In this document: one piece after another, positions 1 through 10,910 of the stretch | How the letters are laid out: each line of letters starts with the position of its first letter | How positions within the stretch are numbered: the first letter of the stretch is position 1 | Source of the DNA: Proteromonas lacertae | Lineage: Eukaryota; Sar; Bigyra; Opalinata; Proteromonadidae | NCBI GenBank assembly: GCA_002245135.1 | Contig: NGBS01000318.1 | Coordinates: 1 to 64,000, forward strand | Reading direction: 5' to 3' | DNA length: 64,000 bases | Made by a program: the position numbers and the translations under genes | The notes under the pieces: model-generated | Database searches by the model: none | What the model saw: the letters and a program-made list of their open reading frames with translations, nothing else | Told to the model about the DNA's origin: nothing

Positions 1-3000
1 ACTATCTCTAATTTATCCAATGACTTTATCTTATATGATGTTGGAAAATAAACAAATACTCTATATTTTGAAGCATCTAATGCAGAAATGGTAAATGGAT
101 CATTGGAAAAACAATTGGCATAAGAACACTTTCATCAAAACTAATATATTCTTCAGCTAAAGGCTTTAAAACACTATCTAATTTTGTGTTGTCAACTACA
201 ATAATCACTGCTCCAAACAAATAATATACATATGTTAATAAATCTTCAATTTCATATTCTGATTTATCTGCAATATCTATCGATTCAAAATATATTGTTG
301 GCATATGATTCTCTAATATATGATGAAACAAATCATTAAAACTGCTGGATTTAGAATGCTTTGAATCATATATTATATAGTAAAACCATGCAAAATGATC
401 ATTTACAGAAATATAATTGACTATTGAATTAAAATATTGACTTGGAATCAATTCTGTGAAAAATATTTGTTTTACATATTTCTTCATAGTAATAATCTGT
501 ATAGAAGTATATCATTTCTCTATCTTCAGATATTCTTTCAAAAATAATATCTTTACACATATTCTCATTGATTGTGAATAAATACTCAACTCTGTTATCT
601 TTCATATATTCAAAAGCATCATTGCATAAATCCTCTTCATTTCTAACATTATATAAATAATATTTTACTCCTATATCTCTATTGAATTTGTAATAATCAG
701 TCAAATGAATTAAAGAAACAATTCCATTGATTAATAGTTATAGTCTTTATTCTTCACATTAATATCATCAAGACTATATATATATCCAAATACTACAGCA
801 TCAACACTATCATATACATCATCATCAAACTTACAGATTCTACCATCTACAGTTAAATATTGATAAACATTTAAATTCTCAGTAATTGAAAAATCCTCAA
901 TAAAATCAAATCCACTTGAATTATGATATAAGATATAAAACGGTTGAATTAAGTAATTCAATTCATTTATTTGTACATATATATTACTTGGATGTAAAAT
1001 GGAAATATTATAATCATACAAAAGATCTAATTCACTATCCAAATTCGAATATACTCCAATTAAATAATTAGCTGTCATATAAGCATAAACAATTGATGGA
1101 TTTATAACATCAACAGGAATTGTCAGTATACTTTTAATCTCATTTATCAACACACTCTCTTTATCAAAAGGTTGTAATTTGTCATTATATAATGTTGTAT
1201 CATTTGATTATATGGAAAATCATAATTCTTTACGTTAAAACTGAATAAAGTAACAGGATAAGACAAAATATTCCCTGATATTTCAATTAACTTTACTGTA
1301 AATTCATCATTCAAGAAGTTTGCAATACAATTTGGTTCCACTATTAGTCTTCGATTAGCAGTAACAAATTGAGTAATACTCTCTATACTTCCAATATTAA
1401 TATAATAATAAGTAGATATATTCAAGTGTTCAATTTCATTTCTAAAGAATTCAGATGCTAAAACACTTTCACTAGAATTTTTATAAAACAAAATAGTCAA
1501 TCTTGCACATTCATTAGTAATATGTAATAAAATAGGTAAAATATATGAATCTAAATAATTATTCATTGATATCATTCTTTTTGAACAAGTGCCTGGATCA
1601 GTAAATGCTAAGTTGAATAATATTGAATTACTTCTTTCTAAAGCATCTTCAATTATTTCTTTTTCTTCACTTTGCTAATATTCCAATATAAATAGTATTG
1701 AACGGATTATTAAGAATAACATTCTTTAATTTATCCACATTATCGTATGATAATAGAGTTAATAAGAATGAATATTCTATTATATTGTCATTATTAAGTT
1801 CATGAAACAGTGGATATAAACTAGTTGTATAATCTGAATATTCAATATTACTATTCGCTATTAAATACAATGTAATTGGTATTTTAGATTGAAGTAATCT
1901 AATGTCTCTAAAATCACAAACAGCTGATGCAAAAAATAACATATTTGGATCAACAAATTGTTGAGTATGAAACGAATATTTTCCGTCGATATAATTCACC
2001 TCTGTTAATGAATAAGTAAATGAATAATCATTATCCATCGTCAATTCACCACTTGGTAATGGATAAGAGAAATTCAATATAGATTGTCTGTATTTCTCCA
2101 CATTCTGATTAATATCATTCTTCAAACAATCTGATAGATGTAAAAATGTATAAAGTGCATTTGCATCAAACACTTCTGTTGGAGTAATGAAATAATTATT
2201 ACCATAATATGATGTTATTAATCTCATATACTCTGAATGAATATTGCTATTATAATATGAGAATGTTTTTACATTTGATAATTCATTAATTATTTCATTA
2301 TTACCATTAAAGTAATACTCTGGATATAGAAATACATAATCAAAATAAAACTCAGAATTTGATGTTTTCATATATTCATCTATTAGTTTCAAAAATATCA
2401 AACCAACATGGTTTGTATTTAATAGCAATACTCCTCCATCCGGTAAATTGGATATGATTTCATTAAATACAACATCTGGGTTATCATCATTAGATATTTC
2501 TAAAAACAACACTTCCAATTGAACTTTTATCGCATATTTCTCCATCAAATTGAAATACTCATTTTTAGATTGTTCATTATCATCAGTAATAACCATAAAT
2601 TTCTTTTCTTTAGCATTGATTTCATGAAACAAAATTGGTAATAAAGGAATAATGGATTGTACAAATCTGAATATATTCTTATTACATTCTTTTAATACAT
2701 AACTATTACCAGTATACCAAATTTGAATGTTATTACTTTCAGTATAAAGTAATAATTCATCTGTAATAGTTTGATTAATTCCACCAATTATATGATTTAC
2801 ATTATTTGAAACAAAGAAATATATCACATCACTTACTGATTTTTTATCTTTCATATCATAATAGAACGGTTTATAATGCACATGATTTAACAAATCATCC
2901 TGTAACAAATAATTATCCAATATTATAGTTGATGAAATAATTAAAATCTTTGTTTCTATTGGGAAATAAGCTGAATCAAATAAAAAACCAATATTCATTA

Positions 3001-5559
3001 CTTCAGTTTCATAACACTTCATTTCTGTTGAACAATCACATATTAAAGTGTTATCATCGATTTTTGGTATATTATGAATAATTGAAACATGTAAAATTTC
3101 TTTATATGGATAAGGTTTAAAGAATATTGTAGGTAAATGAAGTCTATTGTGTAATGAAAACCTAGATTCAAATGAATCAGATATTGGAATTGATACATCA
3201 TGTAATATTTGACTTAATTCCAACTGTGGATGATATATTTTATTTAGTAATGATTGACCATAAACTAAAATACTTAAATATGAACTAATATAAATATCTG
3301 TATTGGTATAATTGTCTTCATGAACCTCTAACAGTGTTAAACAATAATCATCAAAATAATGAAAATTTTTAGTTATTGAAAACAATGATTTTATATAAAC
3401 ATATTGATTATATTCTGTTGAATTGTAAAAATTCTGATTAAAATAATTCAACAGGATTATATCACAATTTGATGAATTAATACCTTTGTTTTGAAATTCA
3501 TTCAGTATATCAGATACATTTAGTTTATTGAAATAGATATACACAACATCATTATTATCTGGTTTAATATCTTTAATATCATCAACAATCTTGTCTTTAT
3601 TTACATAAATAACACTAAAGTGAATATTCAAATATTTATATATTTCATTCATTCTTATCATCTGTTTATCCAAATAATACTTTTCTTCCTCATCTACTTC
3701 ATCTTTAATGATATAAAAATTCTTTCCTCCTCTATTAATGAAATAATATAAACTATCATATATCTTTATATAAATATGACTGTTCAAATGAAATACTTTT
3801 GTATAACATTCATCTGTATTATAAGGATATATATGAAATAGAAATACACCTTCTACTTCTTCTTTATGTATTTTTTCTATATCAGTAATTACTCTATTAA
3901 TCATTTTCCTTTCTTTTGATGTTTTCCCACCTAAAAATAGTGGATGGTATGTTGTTATCAACTCTTCAATTTTACTCATAAAATTAATTTCATTTGATAT
4001 ATTAATATCCATTGAAAATATCCTGAATTTGTATGGTAAATGATGAATAAACTCTAATCGATCGACTACAGCATCTAAATAACTTTGTAAGCCAAAAACT
4101 TGCGGATTTATTATAATTATATACTTAATTTGATAATGGCCTAAATAATCACTACTATTCCAGTCACAGTATATATAAGTATGATTAGAAAGATAGAAAT
4201 AATCAAATGGTTGTTGATACATATTATAATATTCTATTCTATCCTTTTCATATTTACCATTATCTAATAATTTAACATAATAAAGAGAATCGCTGATAAA
4301 ATGTTGTTTTGAAAATTGAATTGTTGATTCTGATATATGATTAATCATTGAATAAAATGTATCTGAAGTTACTTTAACAGATAATGAAAATAGAATGGAT
4401 AATAATTCACCAGTTATTGAGCTATAATACTCGTAAAATGTCATTTCATATTTATTAAACAACAATTTTGGCTGTTCTACTGTATAAGGTGTTAATTGAG
4501 TTATTGCATAAATATTTTTACTACTAATTCCACTAATACTTTCATAATCATCATTATTACATCCAACATAATAACATCTTTTGAAAGACTGTAACTATTA
4601 ATAAATAACTTGTTCAATTCACTTCCTAATGTTGTTAATACAATATAATCACCTGATACTGATTGTAATTGAGTCAAACAGTTTGTCAAGTTTGATTTAT
4701 CAACAGAACATCCACCAATTAACTCTAAATTTGTATTTTCACTACATCTCTTTATATAATTATAACTCTCAAAACCATATCTTGTAATGGAGTATATCAG
4801 ATATAATTTTGTGTTTGCATGAATTATTTCTAAATAAGTAAACTCAGATGGAAGTGTTAAACCAACGTGTGCTGTATTAATAATGCAATTCTGACCTGAA
4901 TTATAACCAAATGTTATTACGAAAATACTTTTATCTTTTAATACTATTCAAATATATAAATATATATCAACAATTATACAATTCTTAATATAATCGTACA
5001 TATCAGTATACATGAAATAAACAATAATAGAGACATGATTCTTTACTAAATATTCGATCTGATCTTCTAATTGACTAATTGGAGGAAGAATCATCAATAC
5101 TCTTTTATTTGGATTTGATTTCTAAATATATTAGAAAAATATGAAATAAAAATACAATTTGTTGATAATCATTAAACGAAAATAACATTCCACGATATAC
5201 TTCATATACATATCTGTCTTTAAATGTCAAAGAACTAATAAATCCAATTCTCACTACATTATTATCATCATTAACCAACCCTGAATCCTTACAAACAGTA
5301 AAATTTCTATCAGTAAACAATGTATATGGATTACTATCATATGTATTTGAATAAAGATCAATTATGTCATTTACTTCACCATCACTATCTATTTTTCCAA
5401 TATACATTGTCCTTTGTATAACATTTGATTCACTCATTGAATATTGAACATTATTGTAAATAACATTAAAATGACTTCCTTTTAAGCTAATAAATGATTG
5501 TGAATTTAGTATATTACTACCTACAAATGAACTATCTAAATACTTCAACATCACATATC

Positions 5560-5591
<32 letters not shown>

Positions 5592-6392
5592 TATACGATA
5601 TGAAATAAACATCATTATCAATATTAAATGAATCTTTTTGATCTTGTAATGATTGGAAATAACCATTTACTGAATACGTATTCTCATATACTGCTTTATT
5701 TGAAACAGTAGTAAATTCATCAATAACTCCAAATGAGATGATTTTTACTCCATTATTCTTTAAAGCGGTTATTTCTGCCTTACTTAAAAATGATGTTATT
5801 ATTGATGGTTTACTATAAAATAGCAACATTGACACTTCATTTGGATTTGCAATAGTTGGAATTTGGTTTATAATATCAACACTAGATGGATCATCTGTTT
5901 GAATCACTTTCAATTTGGATAAATTAAGAAGATTCATGTAACTAACTAACGATTCTTTGAATTTTTCTGCTTTATTTTCACTTAATATAATATATTCTTT
6001 TCGTCCTTCCTTATATAGTAATTCAATTACTATAAATAATTAATAAAAAACAAAATACGATTAATTACTGACTTTGTGATGCTAGAAGAGTAATATACTA
6101 GATTATCACATATATAATCATATGTGAAAACTGGTTTAAAAATGACAAAACCCTTAGTCTGATCAGATAGCAGTGATCCATCCAAATCAATCACAATTTT
6201 GCTTTGTATATCAGCCTCATTTGATATTATATTTAATGAAATATTTTCTACCTTCAAATACGTCTTTGAGAAAAAATTGGCACAGTCTGACTTAAACTGA
6301 GATGATAAAGGACAATAAATATCTACACTGTAGGAAATTATAAATGGAATAAATAATGTGAAGATTATAATATGCCTAACATCAAAACTCAT
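1..6392 (-). CDS. Large secreted/surface protein with tandem PBP1-like ligand-binding regions (3' end beyond window)
   Basis: The first exon (6392 down to 6059) starts with a hydrophobic signal peptide (MSFDVRHIIIFTLFIPFIIS), so the product is probably secreted or displayed. The gene then runs leftwards through short introns. I could place introns at 6030-6058 (29 nt), 5559-5596 (38 nt) and about 5094-5127, and each keeps the frame open. The longest uninterrupted coding block is 4465-1667. Blocks such as the one near 2120-2200 (GNNYFITPTEVFDANALY) and a following PLPSGELTMD segment resemble the periplasmic-binding-protein type 1 fold of amide/urea receptors. Similar patterns recur, which suggests repeats. 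The product is Asn- and Tyr-rich with many potential N-glycosylation sites. Coding continues to base 1, so the 3' end lies outside the window. The junction near 1665 changes frame without an obvious intron, so either the model or the gene is imperfect there. The domain call is inference from motif resemblance. Confidence 0.6.
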
Positions 6393-6405
6393 TTTAAAAT
6401 AATTT

Positions 6406-6421
6406 AAATATAGTCGTTTCA
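6406..6421 (+). promoter_or_regulatory. CGTTTCA promoter-like motif (host)
   Basis: AAATATAGTCGTTTCA lies just upstream of the receptor-like gene that starts at 6392, but in the opposite orientation to it. The same motif, usually in sense orientation, precedes several other genes here, both host and Polinton. Confidence 0.4.
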
Positions 6422-6502
6422 GTTCGTTACATTCATCTTAACATCGCTATATATGATATTTACAGTTAAATTGATTGTAGTAGAGTTATTACACTGCATA
6501 AT

Positions 6503-6603
6503 CTGAAAATATTATTCACTTAATACTAATATTTTGGCATTACTTTTTTTTCTCAATAACACTTCAATAAAACAAAAATTCTTGTTTATCAACAAAATAA
6601 TTT
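6503..6603 (+). repeat. Dispersed repeat, copy 1 of 2
   Basis: About 100 bases, beginning at TGAAAATATTATTCACTTA and containing ATTTTGGCATTACTTTTTTT, recur in the same orientation at 34553-34653 with a few substitutions and small indels. The two copies flank the Polinton at some distance. They may be remnants of a small transposon or duplicated intergenic DNA. Confidence 0.7.
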
Positions 6604-7283
6604 CTAGTAGATAATCTTTCTAATAATAAACAACACAAACCAGCATAGTTAACAGCTAATTATCTTGTTCTATCTGATATTAAATACATCATTTATTTAC
6701 CAATCTACATATTCTTCACCACTAATTACTTATTCTCTAGGTAGGTCACTCTAGTTCTAAACTATATTCATTTACAAACAATAAATAGATTTCTATCGCT
6801 ACCTGTAACTTTTTTAATATACTTCACTTTTAACAGCTATTAGTATCATATTTCCTTCCAAAAATAACATTATTGAAGCTCCTTCTTGAAATTTCATTTA
6901 TACTTATTAAAATTGCATAATATATTTATATGAGAATAATAATTTTACAGAATAGAAACATGGTAAATATATTTTATTGAAGAGAGTCGTTGATGTGAAC
7001 AGCTTAATTTAAATGACTGTTGTTTCAGACTTTGATAAGTGTGAAAAATCAATTGTTTTTATAGCACTTTTTAACTTATACAAATTAATATATAATAATA
7101 TTTTTATTCTTATACATCCAACTAATTATTATCACTTCTTTAAAAATAACAAGCATATATATATATATATATCAAGTGTAAAAAACATACACTTATTCTA
7201 TACAAACCTTTAATCATTTCTTTAAATCTGCACGTATTATTTAAGGCACACATATAATATTTTAGTGACTTTTCATATTCTTT

Positions 7284-8532
7284 CTATATATTAATAGCAT
7301 TGATATTATATACATATACAACTTTTTTCATTCCTTCTTTATAATTATCTTCATAATTAAAATGCTCTTGAATTTTTCTCAAATCATTTATATACTCAAT
7401 ATCTCCAATTGAGTTTAAGAATTTTATGATGCAATTGTCTACATGATGTCTTCTATTATAACATAATTCGATCAATTTATGTAAGTCATCTTTAAACTTA
7501 TTTAACTGAGACTTTAATTCTTTTGCATCTTCTTCATTTAATGGAGGAAATAATATCTATTGTTATTATTATATTATATATACTTCTAATAATTTAGTTT
7601 TCCAATAATCTTGGAATTCTACTGAATTCATTTCACTTATCTCATGTAATCTTCTACAATTAACTTCTCCTTTTCCCACATAAAAACTGATAATTGAAAA
7701 ATTATTTATCCTCTTTATTTCTTCTTCAATTTCTTCCATTTCTATTCTTTTCTTTACATCTCGTTCTAACATTCTTTTTATTAACTCTTCTATTTTATCT
7801 ATTTTTTCACCATACATTCTTTTGAATGATAACTCTTTATTCGATTTGTTGATTAAATCATTTTCTTCATATGCCTTATGCAAAGTGTATATTTCATATA
7901 ATATACATCCAACAGAAAATATATCGCTTGATTCAGAACATTCAACACGATTAGCTCCAAATAACTCTGGAGCCATGTAATTGAGATTTTTGGATAAATT
8001 TGATTCATTATCATTATCATCTTTTATTATTAAATCAATAACACTTAGAAGTAATTCATTATGATCTTCAACCATTATATCTCCAGGATTTAAATTCTTA
8101 TAAAATATTCCTTTATAATGAAGATATTTTAATACACTTATTATATTATTCATATAATTCAGCATTTCCTATAGAAAATAGATAGCTTATTATCATTTAT
8201 ACTTCTATGGAAAAAGCATTTTTCTTATTTTTTATAATATCTAATAAAGTACCTTTTCTACAGTATTCAGTGTAAAGTTTATATGTTTTTGTTGATTCAC
8301 TATACCAGTAATCTTGTAACATCAGAATATGTTGATCTTTCAGTTCATCCAACATCTTAATCTTTTCATCCATTTTTTCCTTTCGTATATTCTTTAATTT
8401 TATTTCTTTTCTAACATACTCCACACCTACATGTTCAACTAAACAAACTGTTCCACTTTTATCATCACAAATCGTTCTGATTATTTTATCTTCAATTCCA
8501 CTAAGACTATAAGGTATAAATAACCCTCTCAT
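7284..8532 (-). CDS. Protein kinase-like protein with degenerate catalytic motifs (pseudokinase)
   Basis: Three exons fit in frame: 8532-8203, 8168-7584 and 7556-7284. The introns are 8169-8202 (34 nt) and 7557-7583 (27 nt), and the product is 395 residues. The fold is recognisable from the N-lobe (TVCLVEHVGVEYVRKEIKL), the hinge (KLYTEYCRKGTLLDII), the APE motif (YMAPELFG) and the helix-F region (SSDIFSVGCILYEIYTL). The catalytic loop reads YKNLNPGDIMV instead of HRDLKPxNIL, and the DFG position reads IDL, so the proton-acceptor Asp and metal-binding Asp appear to be lost. It is therefore probably a pseudokinase that works as a scaffold or regulator. About 100 residues follow the kinase fold. 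Related fragments occur at 34161 and 52625 and a larger relative at 42255-45538, so this is an expanded host family. The start is 120 bp from the left end of the Polinton. Confidence 0.8.
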
Positions 8533-8645
8533 ATGTAAAAAGAAAAAAGAAATTTCAAACTAGGAATCAAGCTAGGAATCAAGTTTATTAGAAATTTAAA
8601 ATATTTTAATCTAGTTTACAGATGTAATCCATTAAATTAATAATA

Positions 8646-8651
8646 ATATAT
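8646..8651. repeat. Target site duplication ATATAT (left)
   Basis: ATATAT immediately precedes the AG terminus of the left TIR and is repeated immediately after the CT terminus of the right TIR at 34140-34145. Six-base duplications are the known hallmark of Polinton integration. The sequence is palindromic and flanked by TAATA/TATTA, so the exact boundary is slightly ambiguous. Confidence 0.75.
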
Positions 8652-8759
8652 AGTAAGGGCTACAGACCATTAGGCTCGAATGCTGTGCCACCAAGCTAGA
8701 CCACGAGTAACGCATCTTTTTTTATAACTTGTTTGATCAAGCCTCAATTCTATTTTGCA
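8652..8759 (+). repeat. Left terminal inverted repeat, 108 bp
   Basis: The sequence from AGTAAGGGCTACAG to CTATTTTGCA is the exact reverse complement of 34032-34139; I compared them base by base, including the run of seven T. Ends of this kind are expected to be the integrase substrates and the sites of protein-primed replication start. Read on the other strand the repeat contains GGTCTAGCTTGGTGG and CATTCGAGCCTA, which resemble tRNA A and B boxes. Confidence 0.97.
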
Positions 8760-8929
8760 AAGGTTTGACTTGAACAGTTGGTTTGTGTATCGAACTTCAA
8801 TTATATTTTGAATTTATTTAATTGGCTTGTCCGAATTAAAATTGAAGAAACGTTTCAGAATATTTGTGTTTCGACATTGTACAAAAATCGAAACGGCATT
8901 TTGGACAAATTTGAATTTTTGAATTTCGC

Positions 8930-8935
<6 letters not shown>
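8745..8935 (+). repeat. Left arm of an internal inverted repeat around the first gene
   Basis: Segments here, including TTGACTTGAACAGTTGGTTT, TTTAATTGGCTTGT and TTTTTGAATTTCGCGC, recur in the same order in reverse complement at 10190-10330. The left arm has about 60 extra bases inside. The arms bracket the leftmost gene and look like termini of a nested unit. Confidence 0.8.

Positions 8936-8973
<38 letters not shown>
8933..8973 (+). repeat. Homopolymer tract of 41 T
   Basis: This uninterrupted T run sits directly after the inner end of the left internal repeat arm. The right arm has no equivalent run. Open frames crossing it, giving poly-Phe or poly-Lys, are artefacts. Confidence 0.95.
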
Positions 8974-8974
<1 letters not shown>

Positions 8975-8978
8975 AATA

Positions 8979-8995
8979 AAAATATATCCGTTTCA
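8979..8995 (+). promoter_or_regulatory. CGTTTCA promoter-like motif upstream of the first Polinton gene
   Basis: AAAATATATCCGTTTCA matches the motif found upstream of host genes. It is in sense orientation, about 200 bases before the ATG at 9195. Shared promoter use by host and element is inferred. Confidence 0.5.
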
Positions 8996-9194
8996 TTTCA
9001 AGCCACAGAATCAAGCCTATCGAGATCATCGGGATCGAGATCGAGAACGGTCGAGCTTTTTTTCAAACATTCAGTCCTTGCTTAGTTTAAAAGTCACGTT
9101 TTACATCAAACATTTTGATTTGAGTCAAAATTTACATCAATCGTAAAATTTGATTTCAAAAATTTTTAAAATTCAAAATCGTCAAAATCATCAA

Positions 9195-10102
9195 ATGAGT
9201 GCTCCAAAAATGAAAATTATATATGAAAATACAGACACCACTATGCTCCAAAATGCTATTAACAATATTGAAAGGTATAAGAGTGTGGATTATCAATATT
9301 ACAAATTCGATCCCAAAAAGAATTACTTACACCTCGATGAAAATGCTCTAATTGAGAAAATAAAAGATTCAGCAAAGAGTGGAAGTCATTATGAACAATG
9401 TTTAGCAATTACAAATTACATTCAGTGTTGGTACACAACAAACAATGGTAAAACATGGAAAGACTTACATCATGAGTTTATTTGTGAAGATTTGTTGAAT
9501 CACATTTGTAATAGTATAAATTTCAATTTAATTTAATAGGTACTGACATAATTAAATATGGAACAGATGAAGAATTTGGTGAACATGAATTAGGTAATGC
9601 AATAGTTATAAATGTAAATGAAAAAGATGAACCAATTGAAATTGAACAATCTGATTCAGAAATAGAAAGTGTTGTGTTTAAAACTTCATTTAGTAATACT
9701 GAACAAATTGTATTAGGCAAAATGAAAGGAGATAATTTAAATTATATTTCTAAATTTCATAAATTTAGAAATGAGTACAGTTATACTTATATAGATTTAA
9801 TCGAGCCTAAAAGAAAATTAATTAGTGTCCAAAATAGTATATGGAGTGCTCCTGAAAAGTTTGAACAAATAGATCATCGCATTGAAGAAAAAGATATTGT
9901 AGATGTAACTGATAGTGAAACTGATGAAGAAAATAGAGTACGTTCTTATCCAATAATGACAACAACTGGAAAAAGAAGAAGAATTTGTAAAATGAGAAGT
10001 CTAGATGAAATTCAATTGGCTAAGTCGATTGATAAATTGATCAGTATAACGATTAACAATGAATTGCGATTGGCTGATATGGAATTTCAAAATATTCATT
10101 AA
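9195..10102 (+). CDS. Polinton leftmost gene, spliced, unknown function
   Basis: Two exons, 9195-9513 and 9540-10102, join across a 26-nt GT...AG segment (9514-9539). Splicing turns a codon-split AG/T into Ser and opens a continuous frame of about 293 residues. Without it the first frame stops at 9534-9536. I chose the ATG at 9195 (MSAPKMKI); an in-frame ATG at 9150 would add 15 residues. The product is hydrophilic. The first half is helical and contains NYIQCWYTTNNGKTW. The middle is acidic (NEKDEPIEIEQSDSEIES) and the C-terminal part basic (TGKRRRICKMRS). This suggests a nuclear regulatory or DNA-binding role, but I recognise no family. It is alone in orientation at the left end and bracketed by inverted repeats. 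Confidence 0.75.
9514..9539 (+). other. Putative 26-nt spliceosomal intron in a Polinton gene
   Basis: The segment starts GTATAAAT and ends TTTAATAG, like the host introns of 26-38 nt in the neighbouring genes. Its removal joins two frames that otherwise stop or lack a start. The length is not a multiple of three and the segment contains an in-frame stop, so it cannot be read through. Confidence 0.75.
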
Positions 10103-10189
10103 TTAATTAATTAAAAAACTATTTTATACACTTACAATTATTAATTACTAATTGGTTTGAATGTTTGTTTGAGTTTTGGGTGAACCATT

Positions 10190-10330
10190 TTTAAAAATAA
10201 AGCGCGAAATTCAAAAATTTAAATTTATCTAACAAGCCAATTAAATAATTTCAAAATAAAATTGAAATTTGATGCACAAACCAACTGTTCAAGTCAAGCC
10301 TTGTCAAAATAGATTTGAAAATTCAAATTT
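10190..10330 (-). repeat. Right arm of the internal inverted repeat around the first gene
   Basis: This is the reverse complement of 8745-8935 with substitutions and a gap. The most conserved blocks are AACCAACTGTTCAAGTCAA and ACAAGCCAATTAAA. Together the arms could fold back over the 1.4-kb segment that holds the first gene. Confidence 0.8.
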
Positions 10331-10440
10331 TTCGAATTTTCTAAAAATTTCTTAATATTCTATTTTTGACATAACGATTGAGAATTAAACTTCAATCGAT
10401 ATTGTTCGAAGTGAAGCGTCACGTATATATTATTTGAGGC

Positions 10441-10515
10441 GATGGCTTGGTCTAACGGTTAGAGGCTTGCCGTTATAGTGAAGAAAACGCGTTCGAGTCT
10501 AAAGACGATTTTTAT
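10441..10515 (+). other. tRNA-like sequence (A-box and B-box motifs), probably not a functional tRNA
   Basis: TTGGTCTAACGGTTAGAGGC resembles a tRNA D-arm/A box. CGTTCGAGTCTA, about 40 bases later, resembles a B box, and a T-rich terminator-like run follows at 10510. The acceptor ends and T stem do not pair convincingly, so I read it as a tRNA-derived or Pol III promoter-like relic rather than a working tRNA. Confidence 0.35.
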
Positions 10516-10549
10516 TTTTTTTAAAGTGTTTTATAATAAATGAAAAAAT

Positions 10550-10598
10550 AGTCGTTTTGCTTTCCCTAAATAAAGAGTCGTTTTGCTTTCCCTAAAAA
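10550..10598 (-). repeat. Subterminal repeat, two units (left)
   Basis: Two tandem copies of GTCGTTTTGCTTTCCCTAAA occur here. The same unit, inverted, appears four times at 33778-33870 near the other end. Paired subterminal repeats may bind an element protein in replication, packaging or transposition (inference). Confidence 0.75.
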
Positions 10599-10642
10599 AT
10601 AACCGTTAATATAATAATAAAAATTAATTCGTTACAAATTAT

Positions 10643-10879
10643 TTAAACTGTGTGCTTTCTTTTGTTCACAATATCTATATATGTCTTGATATCTTCTAAT
10701 GTTTTATCATGCTGTAAGCCTTTCTCCATCATATCGGTCATATTTGAACGAATATCTGCGATATCTACTTCATTTGGAATACAATTGTGCGCTTTGAAGT
10801 ATTTGTACAGTGCCAGAGCGATCATATAGAGTATAAATACTAATACAGAGAGTAAAATTGTCATAATATCGTTCCCCAT
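10643..10879 (-). CDS. Small single-span membrane protein, unknown
   Basis: 78 residues with one strong transmembrane segment near residues 5-27 (IMTILLSVLVFILYMIALAL), followed by a polar helical tail with several acidic residues. It is probably a virion membrane or entry-associated small protein, since neighbouring genes are structural. There is no recognisable family. It lies 31 bp downstream of the next minus-strand gene. Confidence 0.65.
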   Translation of the reverse strand: MGNDIMTILLSVLVFILYMIALALYKYFKAHNCIPNEVDIADIRSNMTDMMEKGLQHDKTLEDIKTYIDIVNKRKHTV

Positions 10880-10910
10880 ACGAAAAAATTTAAATGAATT
10901 AACAAAATAA

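Larger units (their letters stand above)
6393..7283. other. Intergenic region with a dispersed repeat, no supported gene
   Basis: This AT-rich stretch between two minus-strand genes has only one 66-codon open frame (7013-7213), which looks like chance. It contains the motif AAATATAGTCGTTTCA at 6406-6421. Positions 6503-6603 are a near copy of 34553-34653. I see no RNA gene. Confidence 0.5.
10103..10642. other. Noncoding Polinton segment with repeats and a tRNA-like box pair
   Basis: No credible ORF. It holds the right arm of the internal inverted repeat (10190-10330), a tRNA-like stretch (10441-10515) and two copies of a TCGTTTTGCTTTCCCTAA repeat (10550-10598). It separates the first gene from the minus-strand pair that follows. 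Confidence 0.7.

Noticed and set aside
7013-7213. 66-codon plus-strand ORF in the intergenic gap
   Set aside because: Short, AT-driven composition, no intron or motif, no promoter-like motif nearby.
8778-8975. ORFs across the 41-T tract (poly-Phe on plus, poly-Lys on minus)
   Set aside because: They exist only because of the homopolymer and have no start context or similarity; the region is repeat DNA.
10441-10515. Functional tRNA gene
   Set aside because: A and B boxes are present, but the acceptor and T stems do not pair.
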